Below are positions 36,638 to 45,824 of a DNA stretch of 64,000 bases, piece by piece. The first letter of the stretch is position 1; each line of letters opens with the position of its first letter. The notes under the pieces were generated by a model. The model worked only from the letters and a program-made list of their open reading frames with translations, was not told where the DNA came from and made no database searches. The DNA is from Tritrichomonas musculus (Eukaryota > Parabasalia > Tritrichomonadida > Tritrichomonadidae), in the NCBI GenBank assembly GCA_039105265.1, contig JAPFFF010000023.1:1054001-1118000 (forward strand), given 5' to 3'. Both the position numbers and the translations under genes were made by a program.

Positions 36638-36970
36638 TCATTTCAACAAAGGAATATCAAATCTTCCTGGATTAGTTGTTGGCCCTGCAATTTGCTGAGA
36701 CCAACTATTATTTGTCTGTCTTATTCCTGCGCCATTTACTCCCAAAGACTTATTCCCTCCAGCAAATTTTCCTGCATAATCGCCTATTTTATTGATTTCA
36801 TTTCCTACAGGTCCTCCTATTCCCAAAGGGAAGTTCTCGCGAATCGCCCCGCCAAGTACTGGAGCGACTTTTGACACAATTTCAGCACCTTTTTTCAGTA
36901 CTGGAAATGCTTTTCCAATTACGTTTTTTGCTCCGTTAATGATGTTTTTAAACCAACTTCCGAATGCCAT
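36638..36970 (-). CDS. pVI-like amphipathic protein, element C
   Basis: 110 residues. The N-terminus is an amphipathic Gly/Lys/Val-rich stretch ('WFKNIINGAKNVIGKAFPVL', 'KKGAEIVSKVAPVLGG'), typical of membrane-active minor virion proteins such as adenovirus pVI. The C-terminus is Gly/Asn-rich and ends 'RFDIPLLK', which may be a capsid-docking or cleavage-exposed tail. It is divergent from the capsid gene, with 70 bp between. By position and composition it corresponds to the 167- and 151-residue proteins of A and B. Confidence 0.5.
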   Translation of the reverse strand: MAFGSWFKNIINGAKNVIGKAFPVLKKGAEIVSKVAPVLGGAIRENFPLGIGGPVGNEINKIGDYAGKFAGGNKSLGVNGAGIRQTNNSWSQQIAGPTTNPGRFDIPLLK

Positions 36971-37040
36971 TTCCTTTTAAGTAAAATGTTCATATAACAA
37001 ACTTTACAACTCCTTTATTGTCATTTTTATATTAAATCAA

Positions 37041-37742
37041 ATGACCTACTACAACGCACAGACCAAAAATTTAGGAAATGATGAAGGTGATGTTCTCTCA
37101 TTTTTCCAGTCAAAATTACGAAATCTCATTCAAAGAAATGGAGGAGACAATACATTTTCTTTCGTCATGGAAGAGTTCAAAGACAAAGACGCCCCACTCC
37201 CAGTCGGCACAAAAACACGTATCAAATTATCTCATTCCGGCCATACAATCACTCAAATTGAAAAGTCTTTTACCACAATTCTCCTTGATTTCATCATTAA
37301 ATTGTCCCAACCTATTGACGTATCTGCAGACACAAATGGATTGATGAAAATATTTGTCGGATTCAAGAATGCTGTAGAATTTTATGAAGATTGTCGCTTC
37401 TGGATAAATGATAAACTCTTAGGCGCATATCGACAAGACGAACTCCAAAGAGAATCTTTCGCCTATAATTCCATCAAACCTCGTGATGCAAAAGCAACAT
37501 CAAAATATTCTCATTCTACTTGGGAAAATGTCAGTCAATTCTCCCCATCTGTTTGCGGTTGTTATGTCGATTTAAAGGATATTGCTGATGGACAACCACA
37601 TAAATTTACCATTGAATTGACCATCCCATTTGTCGACCAACTGGCTCTTCAGGCAGCGCAGTTATATCCAAACGCAATTTGCGGAGAGATAGAAGAAGAG
37701 AACATTGGGTTTTATGTATTGTTCGATATTCAAAGAAAATAA
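37041..37742 (+). pseudogene. MCP: Major capsid protein, element C, partial
   Basis: The 233 residues match the first half of the A and B major capsid proteins: 'IFVGFKNAVEFYEDCRFWIND' against 'VWFGFKDARDAVEKYEIVANG', then 'KFTIELTIPFVDQLAL' against 'RLKIDLRRFLPLSNI' and 'NAICGEIEEENIGFYV' against 'PAFAGKIELRLFF'. The second half is not present; the sequence passes into the protease region of element B. This identifies C as a true capsid-bearing element of another lineage. Fossil, partial. Confidence 0.6.
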
Positions 37743-38023
37743 TCGAATGCTATGACTCTGAGAATAAGTCAATGGCACCAGAGGTAAAGACACTTAATAA
37801 GTGGATCAATATTTCAGCAACAGGTAAGTTAAAAGCAAAATATTATGATGTACCTAGTCAAAGGAATAACAAGGATTGTGGAGTGTTTCTAATGGAATCT
37901 TGTCGTACCTTTTTGCATGAAGGAGATGGTAAGTTTAAACAACGCAATATGCCAGATATTAGAAAGAGAATACTTCGAGAACTTCAAAACAATGAATTAG
38001 AAACAGGTGTTGTATATCAATAA
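37679..38023 (+). pseudogene. PRO: Adenain/Ulp1-like cysteine protease, element B, partial
   Basis: The visible 114 residues contain the C48/adenain signature: 'EHWVLCIV' with the catalytic His, 'IECYDSENKS' with the Asp, and 'VPSQRNNKDCGVFLMESCRTF' with the Gln and Cys. These proteases mature the capsid in Polintons and adenoviruses. The start of the protein cannot be seen because this is the border with element C; the first ATG may be fortuitous. It is followed by the minor capsid candidate after 21 bp. Confidence 0.75.
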
Positions 38024-38044
38024 AGACTTTTTATTCAACTCGAA

Positions 38045-39046
38045 ATGGAATTACCACCAAGTGTTAAAACTCTTTATCCTAATCGAGATAATATAGTTAA
38101 TGATGGTAATACACCTCTTCCAATCGAAACAGCCTACTTCCTTGAGGATGCTCAACATGATAAAGCTAAGTTTAATAGGTATTGGTTTAATTTCCCACCA
38201 GAATGGTCAACTGCAAACAAAGGGGAATCTATTGTTGGCGTTCGTTCAGCACATATCATTAAGAGACGACGCAAAATGGAAGTAGAGATTGAAATATATA
38301 AGATACATAAGAAAACATATGAGTTTGTCTGTGGTGGAACATGGGATGATGGAACACTAAAAGAAGACTATATAACTGGTACTAATCATGAATACGGGTG
38401 CTTTAAAGTCATTGATTGGGTGTCAGTCGATGGAGATTTACGTGGATTTTTTGATGCAGTTAATAGTGCTTTCAAGTCATACATTAGAACTTCTAAATTA
38501 GAAAAATTTGTACAAAATGATGACGATATACAAGATAGAGATATACAAACAGATGGATATTATGATAAAAATGGTTTTCATGAAATTATTTATACAGAAA
38601 GAAATAAAGCAGAGAATCATAAATACTACTATACTAACAGTAAGAATGAACAAGATTGGGATTATACTGCACCATATATGAACTTTTTCCAACTTAAATT
38701 CTGGAATGAAGACTTTGCAGATGTATTTAATATAGGTAATGGAATATTTCAAAATAAACCAGAAAAATATCAAACATGGCACAAGGAATTGATATTTGAT
38801 AATATATGGGACAGACAATCATGTAAAATATATTCATCTATAGGTGAACAAGCATTGCATAACTATATTGGAGATAGTGATGTTGAATATAGTCCTATTA
38901 AGTACTTCAAGTTAAACTCCATGGACCAAAAGTTTTGGATAGACTTCTATAGTAAAGCCCATTATTATTGTTCAACCAAACTACCTCCAAATGATTCATT
39001 TGTTATCGAAATGCAATTCCTTCAATATGATAAGATGTTTATTTAA
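38045..39046 (+). CDS. Minor capsid (penton-like) candidate, element B
   Basis: 333 residues, homologue of the 416-residue protein of A. Conserved parts: 'LPIETAYFLEDAQHDK', 'NKGESIVGVRSAHI', 'ELIFDNIWDRQSCKIYSS', 'SPIKYFKLNSMDQKFWIDFY'. It lacks the coiled-coil insert of the A copy, so the shared 330 residues are likely the core fold. It stands between protease and integrase, the usual Polinton place for the minor capsid or penton gene. The fold itself was not verified. Confidence 0.55.
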   Translation: MELPPSVKTLYPNRDNIVNDGNTPLPIETAYFLEDAQHDKAKFNRYWFNFPPEWSTANKGESIVGVRSAHIIKRRRKMEVEIEIYKIHKKTYEFVCGGTWDDGTLKEDYITGTNHEYGCFKVIDWVSVDGDLRGFFDAVNSAFKSYIRTSKLEKFVQNDDDIQDRDIQTDGYYDKNGFHEIIYTERNKAENHKYYYTNSKNEQDWDYTAPYMNFFQLKFWNEDFADVFNIGNGIFQNKPEKYQTWHKELIFDNIWDRQSCKIYSSIGEQALHNYIGDSDVEYSPIKYFKLNSMDQKFWIDFYSKAHYYCSTKLPPNDSFVIEMQFLQYDKMFI

Positions 39047-39052
39047 AAATAA

Positions 39053-40171
39053 ATGAGTAAAGAAGAACCAACCCCATATGAAAAATTATACAACAAAGCT
39101 AAATGGAGGACCTTGGACAAATACCTTAGCATGGCAAAACAAGAGAATCTGAATGAAGAGGAAGCAAAGAAATACTTTGATGAAAGAGTAGTACATGATA
39201 AGAGAGTACCAAAAGCACAATATATACCTATCGTATCGAAACACCCTGATGGTTATCAAATGGATACCTTCATTAACAATAAAGAGGCAGGTGGGTTGAA
39301 TTATCTAATGTTCATCAATATTAACACTCGAAAAGCATATGCATATCCTATGAATGGTAAAGGAGCAAGGGAAGTATTGGCAGCGCTTCATAAATTTGTT
39401 AATGATGTACCTCATGTATATTCAATAACAAGTGATGAGGATGCTGCATATTTATCATCAACTGTATTAGACTTCATGAGAGAGAAGAACATAAAATACC
39501 GAACAACAACTGAGAATAACCATAATGTACTTAGCATTATTAATAGATTTATGAGAACTATAAGAGATGCTATTGGTGAAAATAGGTTTATTCAACCAAA
39601 GGAGATGCATGATTTGGTAAACATATATAATAACTCTCCTCATAGGTCTTTAGATAATAAAGCACCTAATGATATTACTCCAGAGGATGAAATAAAGTAC
39701 ATACAAAAGAATGCACGCATTAATCCATATCATTTTAATCCAGGTGAGAAGGTCAGGTTAGTACTCGAAAAAGAACCATTTGGTAAAAGAAGAAGTAATT
39801 TGTCTAATGAGTCTTATATAGTTGACTCGCAAAAAGGTAACCAGTTTGTGGTCAAGTCCAAAGATGGTTCAACTAGTTCATTCCCTGGATATAGGTTGTT
39901 AAGGACAAGAGACAAAAGGATTAAAGTAGCTGAAAGACTAAATGAAGGTAAAGAAGGTATTATTGAAAAAATATATAACTTTGATGAAGATACTGGTAAG
40001 TATGATTTAAAATGGGAAGGAGTCGAAGGTGATGATGCCTTTGCTAGACAAACTATTAGAGATGTAAGGAGAGGTAATCCATTAGTACTTGGTACAGCAG
40101 AAAGACAATATTGGTTGGAACAAAAGAAGAAAGGAGAACCAATACCAGATAAAATAATGAAATACATTTAA
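39053..40171 (+). CDS. INT: Retrovirus-like DDE integrase, element B
   Basis: 372 residues. Core motifs are 'GYQMDTFI' (Asp 71), 'FININTRKAYAYPMNGKG', 'YSITSDEDAAYLS', 'NHNVLSIINRFMRTIRDAI' and 'YNNSPHRSLDNKAPNDI'. Then there is a 'GEKVRLVLEKEPFGKRR' linker and an SH3-like C-terminus ('GIIEKIYNFDEDTGKYDLKW'). It is closely related to that of A and looks whole. It starts 7 bp after the minor capsid gene and is followed within 11 bp by the ATPase gene, so the three probably form one expression unit. Confidence 0.92.
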   Translation: MSKEEPTPYEKLYNKAKWRTLDKYLSMAKQENLNEEEAKKYFDERVVHDKRVPKAQYIPIVSKHPDGYQMDTFINNKEAGGLNYLMFININTRKAYAYPMNGKGAREVLAALHKFVNDVPHVYSITSDEDAAYLSSTVLDFMREKNIKYRTTTENNHNVLSIINRFMRTIRDAIGENRFIQPKEMHDLVNIYNNSPHRSLDNKAPNDITPEDEIKYIQKNARINPYHFNPGEKVRLVLEKEPFGKRRSNLSNESYIVDSQKGNQFVVKSKDGSTSSFPGYRLLRTRDKRIKVAERLNEGKEGIIEKIYNFDEDTGKYDLKWEGVEGDDAFARQTIRDVRRGNPLVLGTAERQYWLEQKKKGEPIPDKIMKYI

Positions 40172-40181
40172 AAATTTGTAA

Positions 40182-41048
40182 ATGGATGAACCCCCAAGTG
40201 CAGAACTAATAAATAAAGTAGAAACATTGATTAAAGAAACCTTACGGAAGAACATGAAAGAAATAGATGGAGCATTAATTAAACCATTATCACCTGATTA
40301 TCCTTTTAGCACAAACGGTATATATTTTTTAATTGGTAAACCAGGTGCTGGTAAAAGTTTTTGGATATGGAGACATATTATGATAACAGAGAGGTTGTTT
40401 AAACATCCATACTACCAAAAGATAATATTTTGCTCAAGCTCTGGTAAAATGGATAAAACAGCTGAAACACTTAATAAACAGATACAATCAAGAATCGATT
40501 ATGTAAAGGAAAGAGAATTAATGAGTTATCTAAAACGACATCTTCGAAGAAAGATAAAGTATTATGCCATTGTCAAATATGTACTATCTCGAATGAAAGA
40601 AACCAATGACGAAATGAGGAGGCTCATTGAGAAGCATCATTTAAATGAGCTCAATGATAAAATAATATATATAGCAAATAAGCTCGTCAAGTATGAAACA
40701 TCATCATATCCATATAATACATTATTGATACTAGATGATTGGGCAGGTAGTGATTTATTAAAGAATGGTAATAGAGAATTTATCAAGTTGTTAACCAAAA
40801 CAAGACACTATAATTTAACATGTATCATGGCAATACAAACAATTCGATTTGTTCATATGAATGCTAAAAGGTTAGCAACAGATATCATATGTTATACAGG
40901 ATATAGTGAGGAAGATTTTACGAGCTTGTTGCAACAAACAAATAACTCATTAAATACTAAACAGACAGTAGCTGAGTACCTACAACATAAAGAACCACAT
41001 GAGAAGTTCGTAATGAACATTACGGCATCTAAGTACTATTTTGAATAA
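40182..41048 (+). CDS. A32-like packaging ATPase, element B
   Basis: 288 residues. Walker A 'GKPGAGKS' is at residues 52-59 and Walker B 'LLILDDWAG' near 180. The 'KTRHYNLTCIMAIQTIRFVH' segment follows, then 'CYTGYSEEDFTSLLQQTNN'. It is highly similar to the A copy over the whole length. It powers DNA entry into the capsid. It looks whole. Confidence 0.92.
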   Translation: MDEPPSAELINKVETLIKETLRKNMKEIDGALIKPLSPDYPFSTNGIYFLIGKPGAGKSFWIWRHIMITERLFKHPYYQKIIFCSSSGKMDKTAETLNKQIQSRIDYVKERELMSYLKRHLRRKIKYYAIVKYVLSRMKETNDEMRRLIEKHHLNELNDKIIYIANKLVKYETSSYPYNTLLILDDWAGSDLLKNGNREFIKLLTKTRHYNLTCIMAIQTIRFVHMNAKRLATDIICYTGYSEEDFTSLLQQTNNSLNTKQTVAEYLQHKEPHEKFVMNITASKYYFE

Positions 41049-41066
41049 TTTTTTATTATTTTTTAA

Positions 41067-41522
41067 ATGGGAATTGAACGTCATTCAGTAGAATATTATT
41101 GGAAGCCAAATTATGCTAAACAAAAAGAATTTTCTCCATGGCAAACGATAATAAAAGGAGGAGTAGGTTTAGGTGGTAAATTATTAATGGGAGCTGCAGA
41201 TAGTTTTACTGGAGGTCTTGCAAGTAAATTATTGGATGCTTCAGCAGGTGGATTAACCAAGCATGCTGGTGTTATTGGTTCAGTTGCGAGAGGTCTTGGT
41301 GAAAGCTACTTGAGCGATAAAACAAGAAATAGATTAGCAAACATAGCTGACACAGCATTAAAATATGTCCCAGAAGGAAATGTGAAAACTGCCTTGTCAT
41401 CAATTAATAAATCTGCAAAAGGCGATTCAGTTGGTGCACCTCTTGAAAAGCCAACATTTTCATCTAATTCATTAAAAGAGAGTGAATTTACTACAAACAA
41501 TCATGCGAGAACTTACATCTGA
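41067..41522 (+). CDS. Amphipathic minor virion protein, element B
   Basis: 151 residues. The centre is Gly/Ala-rich and amphipathic ('IIKGGVGLGGKLLMGAADSF', 'ASKLLDASAGGLTKHAG'). The place between ATPase and MSKHL protein equals that of the 167-residue protein of A, but sequence similarity is low, as expected for fast-evolving pVI-like proteins. It lacks the very basic C-terminus of the A copy and instead ends in a Ser/Asn-rich tail. A membrane-active or capsid-internal role is inferred from composition and order. Confidence 0.5.
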   Translation: MGIERHSVEYYWKPNYAKQKEFSPWQTIIKGGVGLGGKLLMGAADSFTGGLASKLLDASAGGLTKHAGVIGSVARGLGESYLSDKTRNRLANIADTALKYVPEGNVKTALSSINKSAKGDSVGAPLEKPTFSSNSLKESEFTTNNHARTYI

Positions 41523-41550
41523 TGAAAACTCAATAAAACTCAATTTATGG

Positions 41551-41574
41551 ACTTTTTTTGTTTATTTTTAAATG
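41551..41574 (+). promoter_or_regulatory. T7 run before the MSKHL gene of B
   Basis: Seven T (41553-41559), 12 nt, then TTAAATG. Confidence 0.4.
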
Positions 41575-42087
41575 TCAAAACATCTAACAGGTTCTAAGAG
41601 ACTTGCGGTTATTCATAAATGGTTGAATGGAAGGGATGACCCAGATTGGGAAGTTTTGCCAACAAAGAAGAAAGACAAGTATATAGTAAAACCCCGAAAA
41701 ACTCCAATTCGTCAAGATTCTCAAGAAAACTCAGAAAGTGAAAATATCGAAGAAACTCAAGAAAACTCAAATAGTGATGATTTTGAAGAAACTCCCAGAA
41801 AGTCATTAAGTTCGAAAGCTGCACGAAAACCTCCAAAACCACGAAAACCTCAACAAACATATGACCCTACTGTGAATGAGGAAATACTAAAACAATTAAA
41901 ATCACTAGGTGAAGAAATGAAGATAAGTCGAGAAAAGAAAGAACAGAGACGAATGATAAAAGAGGTTGTTGATAAAAGAATGAGTCAACCAAGACAACAA
42001 TATGTTCCTGAAGAACCACCACAACAATATATACCTCCTCAACGAATAATGGGTAGGAGAAATCGCATCTTTGAAGATATGATATAA
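41572..42087 (+). CDS. Conserved charged virion-block protein, element B
   Basis: 171 residues. The conserved head 'MSKHLTGSKRLAVI' is followed by 'WLNGRDDPDWEVLPTKK', then a Ser/Glu/Asn-rich acidic linker with an 'EETQENSxSDD' repeat, a Pro/Lys stretch, a coiled coil 'LKSLGEEMKISREKKEQRRM' and the terminal 'RRNRIFEDMI'. Head, coil and tail match the 192-residue protein of A while the linker has changed, which indicates that the two ends carry the function. It lies directly before the major capsid gene. Confidence 0.55.
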   Translation: MSKHLTGSKRLAVIHKWLNGRDDPDWEVLPTKKKDKYIVKPRKTPIRQDSQENSESENIEETQENSNSDDFEETPRKSLSSKAARKPPKPRKPQQTYDPTVNEEILKQLKSLGEEMKISREKKEQRRMIKEVVDKRMSQPRQQYVPEEPPQQYIPPQRIMGRRNRIFEDMI

Positions 42088-42105
42088 ATTTTTATCATCT
42101 AAAAA

Positions 42106-43788
42106 ATGCTCAACAAGGAACAATATATGAGAACCTCAGCTGAGGTTTGTACCCAAATTGCATCTTATTTTGATGTTGTCGATAATTGCATTTCACTTAG
42201 TGATACAAATAAGGCATACTCATTAAATCCACAAACTTCGTATTCACCATCACCACCAATTAAGAGTGGTTCCTATACAACATGTATTATCTCTCCTAAT
42301 ACTCATAATACAGCAGATATATATAATGGCTTTATTCGAGCAGATATGAAAGTGATGATAAAAATAGACAAGCCAATTCTAAGTGATTTAGAAAATGTCA
42401 GTGGTTATAATTTTGGTAAGGTATGGTTTGGTTTTAAGGATGCTCGAGATGCTGTTGAGAAGTATGAAATTGTAGCTAATGGTATGACGCTTTATACCCA
42501 GAACTTTGGATGTGAAGAATCCTTTTTAACTGCATGTTGTGCAAATGAAGTTACTAAAAGAGCTGATATATATAGTAAAGCAAGACATAAGGATATTTGG
42601 AATGATACTCATGGAAGGAGATGTGGTTTTGTTGCAAATCTTAACAAAGATGTGACTTCTGTCACTGAAACAATAAGATTAAAGATTGATTTACGACGAT
42701 TCCTACCATTATCTAATATCAAGTACTTGCCAGCATTTGCAGGTAAAATCGAATTACGTCTATACTTTTCAACAGCTGGTATGGTATATTGTCCAGTTGG
42801 TTTTGAAAAGAGCTTGGTTGCTAATCCACATATAATGAAAGACTTCAATGTTGATGAAATTACCAATGAATTTCGACCTATTGGAGAACCAATATGGATG
42901 TGGACAAGTACAACTAAAATAGCAATGGATGAGATTAATCACCCCAACAATCTTCCACCTGTTGGTGAAAATCATGGAGGGGCATATGAAGTCGCAGGAG
43001 CTGACAAGACTAAGGAAAGAGTTGACCGAACAATTTACAGTGATTGGAGAACTTGGAGTGTTGTTGATTATTCCATTGAAGAATGCGCGAGTATTATACC
43101 TTGTTTTGGTATTCATGAATCTGTATATACAGCACTTGTTCAAAGATATGCTAACCCACAACATCCACTTACATTCCCAACACAGATTATGTCATTTTAC
43201 ACTTGTACAAGACCTCTTAATAATGAACAAGATAAAGCAACTATTACTATTACACCTAATTTTGTAGATAGTATGTTTTGCTTATTCCCACTCAAGCATA
43301 CGCATAAGACATACTTCAAGAATCCTATGTTTGAAGCATTTCATATGAATTGTGGTAATTACAACAATATTCCTGCTAAAGCATTTGGTACTAATGGTAA
43401 GTATCCAGAGTTCCTCGAATATTGCCAGAATGCAATGAACATGAATGGAGAGCAAAATGGATTTAACAAAGAGGTTATAGCAAGTCTAGCTAATGAGTAT
43501 CAATATAATGAAAATACAACAGGTTATTATCCAAATGATAGGTCCTCATTCTTCATAGGTCTTCCAACTGAAACGGATGGAACATATCAACAAGGTCTTT
43601 CAAGTCTTGCACCTATTAACTTCGAACTGATATGTAGTCAAAAGGCAGATAATCCATTTAGAAAGGAAGTTGATACGCCTCCATTATTATGCTTATTAAC
43701 AGATATATCAATTAGTATTTTGATTAGACCAAATGGTATGCCACCATCAGTACGTATTGGTCCTTATGATTTAACAACCCCTGAATAA
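42106..43788 (+). CDS. MCP: Major capsid protein (double jelly-roll type), element B
   Basis: 560 residues, colinear with the A protein: 'RTSAEVCTQIASYFDVVDNC', 'SYSPSPPIKSG', 'VWFGFKDARDAVEKYEIVANG', 'DLRRFLPLSNIKYLPAFAGK', 'FPLKHTHKTYFKNP' and 'SSFFIGLPTETDGTYQQGL'. A loop near residues 270-310 is longer and more variable than in A, as expected for an exposed tower loop between the two jelly rolls. It forms the capsid shell in Polinton-type particles. It looks whole. Confidence 0.82.
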   Translation: MLNKEQYMRTSAEVCTQIASYFDVVDNCISLSDTNKAYSLNPQTSYSPSPPIKSGSYTTCIISPNTHNTADIYNGFIRADMKVMIKIDKPILSDLENVSGYNFGKVWFGFKDARDAVEKYEIVANGMTLYTQNFGCEESFLTACCANEVTKRADIYSKARHKDIWNDTHGRRCGFVANLNKDVTSVTETIRLKIDLRRFLPLSNIKYLPAFAGKIELRLYFSTAGMVYCPVGFEKSLVANPHIMKDFNVDEITNEFRPIGEPIWMWTSTTKIAMDEINHPNNLPPVGENHGGAYEVAGADKTKERVDRTIYSDWRTWSVVDYSIEECASIIPCFGIHESVYTALVQRYANPQHPLTFPTQIMSFYTCTRPLNNEQDKATITITPNFVDSMFCLFPLKHTHKTYFKNPMFEAFHMNCGNYNNIPAKAFGTNGKYPEFLEYCQNAMNMNGEQNGFNKEVIASLANEYQYNENTTGYYPNDRSSFFIGLPTETDGTYQQGLSSLAPINFELICSQKADNPFRKEVDTPPLLCLLTDISISILIRPNGMPPSVRIGPYDLTTPE

Positions 43789-43807
43789 ACATAAAGAAGG
43801 ATATTTT

Positions 43808-43822
43808 ATTTTTTTGTAAATG
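43808..43822 (+). promoter_or_regulatory. T7 run directly before the 144-residue gene
   Basis: Seven T (43809-43815) followed by GTAAATG, the tightest example (4 nt). It resembles a T-run plus TAAATG late-promoter arrangement. Confidence 0.45.
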
Positions 43823-44254
43823 TCGAATGATTATAGAAGCCCACATGCTGAGATTGTTGGAAGAGAAGGTATGATGTTTAATGAAGCTACCATGAAAAAT
43901 AAAGACATAGAATTCCAACATTTTGGTGTATTCAGCAATACTAATACATATTCAGTCACATTCAATCCTTTTATTAATCGACCACCTACTCAGATTATTG
44001 AACATGATGAGCCTGTTAGATTCCCAGATACTCGAGAACATATAACGAAACCTCTACATGAACCTCCTGTTAGCATAACTGATGGTGGATTTTATAGACA
44101 TATTGGTCAACATGATAAACCAGTACCTCTACTACCAAAATATCTTAAGAAGCCTGAACCACCTGCTATGCAAGGTAGAGCAAGAGAATATAATAAACAA
44201 GATATTAGATATGGACCTACACATCATGTTATTACTCAAAACAATATCTATTAA
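43820..44254 (+). CDS. Conserved 144-residue Pro-rich protein, element B
   Basis: Homologue of the 142-residue protein of A: 'IVGREGMMFNEATM', 'FQHFGVFSNTNTYSVTFNP', 'INRPPTQ' and 'KPLHEPPVSITDGGFY'. The N-terminal two thirds are conserved; the basic/Pro C-terminus is variable. It lies next to the major capsid gene and is followed by the 174-residue protein in the same order as in A. No known family; probably a minor virion protein. Confidence 0.55.
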   Translation: MSNDYRSPHAEIVGREGMMFNEATMKNKDIEFQHFGVFSNTNTYSVTFNPFINRPPTQIIEHDEPVRFPDTREHITKPLHEPPVSITDGGFYRHIGQHDKPVPLLPKYLKKPEPPAMQGRAREYNKQDIRYGPTHHVITQNNIY

Positions 44255-44274
44255 AAGTTTTTTTTCAAACTTAA

Positions 44275-44799
44275 ATGATTAAGAAGAGAAGTACAACTAA
44301 TGGTGTACAAGCAAATGTATCTTTAGAACCATCAGCAGCTGCATCATCTACATCAAACATCAACAACAGCATTATTATTAATAAGAGAGATGACGGCAAG
44401 GAAGACATTGTTATTACAAGAGACATTGGAGTGCAAACTGAACCTGTTGAAGTTGAACCAGATGTACGTAATGTTATACTTGAAGCATATGCACAAATAC
44501 TACTTAATCAAGACAAAGCACTACTAGCTAACATTATATCAAAGAAATGCATCATAGTACCTATTGAATCTCTTAGCAACATCATCAAAGCAATACTACA
44601 TGTTAGTGAGGTTGAAGTACAACTTAATGAAGATGTTGGATGTTGTGCAGCTAAGAGCAATCCAATAAGAAAAATAGATGCTATTAAGATTATTAAAGAT
44701 AATGGAGAGGTAGTCATTGACTTGAAACAAGTATATAATAAAGAATATAATGAACTTGTTAATAATTATCATGTATGTTTAAAATATTGTATAGTATAA
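44275..44799 (+). CDS. Conserved 174-residue element protein, B
   Basis: Homologue of the 175-residue protein of A. The N-terminus 'MIKKRSTTNGVQANVSLEP' and 'NKRDDGKEDIVITRD' are nearly the same. The C-terminal domain has 'DVGCCAAKSNPIRKID', 'IKDNGEV' and 'VYNKEYNELVNNYHVCLKY'. The middle contains 'NVILEAYAQILLNQDKALLA'. The conserved Cys pairs might bind metal or form disulphides. Function unknown; preserved in both elements at equal position. Confidence 0.6.
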   Translation: MIKKRSTTNGVQANVSLEPSAAASSTSNINNSIIINKRDDGKEDIVITRDIGVQTEPVEVEPDVRNVILEAYAQILLNQDKALLANIISKKCIIVPIESLSNIIKAILHVSEVEVQLNEDVGCCAAKSNPIRKIDAIKIIKDNGEVVIDLKQVYNKEYNELVNNYHVCLKYCIV

Positions 44800-44826
44800 A
44801 AAATTAGAAGTAGTTATTTTTTACTC

Positions 44827-45189
44827 TTACTCCTTATCTTTTGGTGATGAAGCTTCTTGTTCATCATCTTCTTGTGTCTCTTGCGAGTCAGACACTAATG
44901 GCACTTGAAAGCCAAGAGATTTTGGTTTTGGAGATTGTGGATTCTTTTTGATATAAGCCTCACAGGTAGTGAGATTCATTTGAGTAAGTGCATCAGCAAT
45001 CTTGTTCAAGTTGGTTTGTATCAAAGGGTCATAGTTGATGCAGACACTATATGGTGTAGAGTTTGTTATTTTTTGGTTGAACAGGAATACAACCTCTTTA
45101 ACAGCATTGGTGATTTCAGCATTAGCACTTTTTATATCATTCTTTTGCTGTTTTTGGTATTCTTTGTAGTCTTTTGCGGTAGACGACAT
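44827..45189 (-). CDS. Unrecognised acidic-tailed protein, element B
   Basis: About 120 residues with the start at 45189 (MSSTAKDYKEYQKQQ). An upstream ATG at 45255 would overlap the divergent neighbour and is less likely. It has a helical N-terminal part, a middle with 'SVCINYDPLIQTNLNKIADAL', and a Ser/Glu/Asp-rich tail ('DSQETQEDDEQEASSPKDKE'). No homologue is visible in A. It is convergent with the 174-residue gene and divergent from the bZIP-like gene, so it is an element-B-specific insertion in the conserved row. Confidence 0.45.
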   Translation of the reverse strand: MSSTAKDYKEYQKQQKNDIKSANAEITNAVKEVVFLFNQKITNSTPYSVCINYDPLIQTNLNKIADALTQMNLTTCEAYIKKNPQSPKPKSLGFQVPLVSDSQETQEDDEQEASSPKDKE

Positions 45190-45246
45190 TTTAAAAAATG
45201 AAGTGATTTTGAAAAAATAATTCAATTTTTTATCTCCAATGAAATC

Positions 45247-45501
45247 ATGAGCCAAAATTTAGATTTAGGTGAGTTCAAAGAAACAGCCATTATCAAAAAA
45301 CTCAAGAAGTCGAAAAGCAAAGAGAATCTTCAGAGTGTCGAAAAAAGAGGAAGGAAACCAAAATATGCAACAGTTGAAGAAAGAAATGAAGCACGTAAGA
45401 AACAACAAAAGGCATATCGAGAAAGAAAGAAAAACGAATTACAAAGTATGAAAGATAAAATAAAAGAATATGAAAATAAAGAGGTATCACATGAGGAATG
45501 A
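45247..45501 (+). CDS. Small basic AT-hook/bZIP-like protein, element B
   Basis: 84 residues. An AT-hook-like 'KRGRKPKYAT' is followed by a basic helix 'ARKKQQKAYRERKKNEL' and a short coil, like the 94-residue protein of A. The last codons (EVSHEE and stop) are the first unit of the 19-bp satellite that follows, so the satellite appears to have grown out of the gene's 3' end. DNA binding is likely; a role as transcription factor or packaged DNA-binding protein is open. Confidence 0.6.
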   Translation: MSQNLDLGEFKETAIIKKLKKSKSKENLQSVEKRGRKPKYATVEERNEARKKQQKAYRERKKNELQSMKDKIKEYENKEVSHEE

Positions 45502-45824
45502 GGTATCACATGAGGAAAAAGGTATCACATGAGGAATGAGGTATCACATGAGGAATGAGGTATCACATGAGGAATGAGGTATCACATGAGGAAAAAGGTA
45601 TCACATGAGGAATGAGGTATCACATGAGGAATGAGGTATCACATGAGGAATGAGGTATCACATGAGGAATGAGGTATCACATGAGGAAAAAGGTATCACA
45701 TGAGGAATGAGGTATCACATGAGGAAAAAGGTATCACATGAGGAATGAGGTATCACATGAGGAATGAGGTATCACATGAGGAAAAAGGTATCACATGAGG
45801 AATGAGGTATCACATGAGGAAAAA
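45482..45824 (+). repeat. 19-bp minisatellite, about 18 copies
   Basis: Unit GAGGTATCACATGAGGAAT. A second variant has AAAAA in place of ATGAG at the junction, and the two variants alternate irregularly. Copies are otherwise nearly identical, so the array is young. It begins inside the 3' end of the bZIP-like gene, so each unit in one frame reads EVSHEE-stop. Confidence 0.95.

Larger units (their letters stand above)
32500..37700. mobile_element. Partial Polinton-like element C
   Basis: Contains an A32-like packaging ATPase, a pVI-like amphipathic protein, a coiled-coil protein, two unrecognised proteins and the first part of a major capsid protein. The proteins are only distantly related to those of A and B, so this is another lineage. 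It ends where the protease part of element B begins, and lacks polymerase and integrase in the window, so it is incomplete. The genes present are open and look moderately young. Confidence 0.75.
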
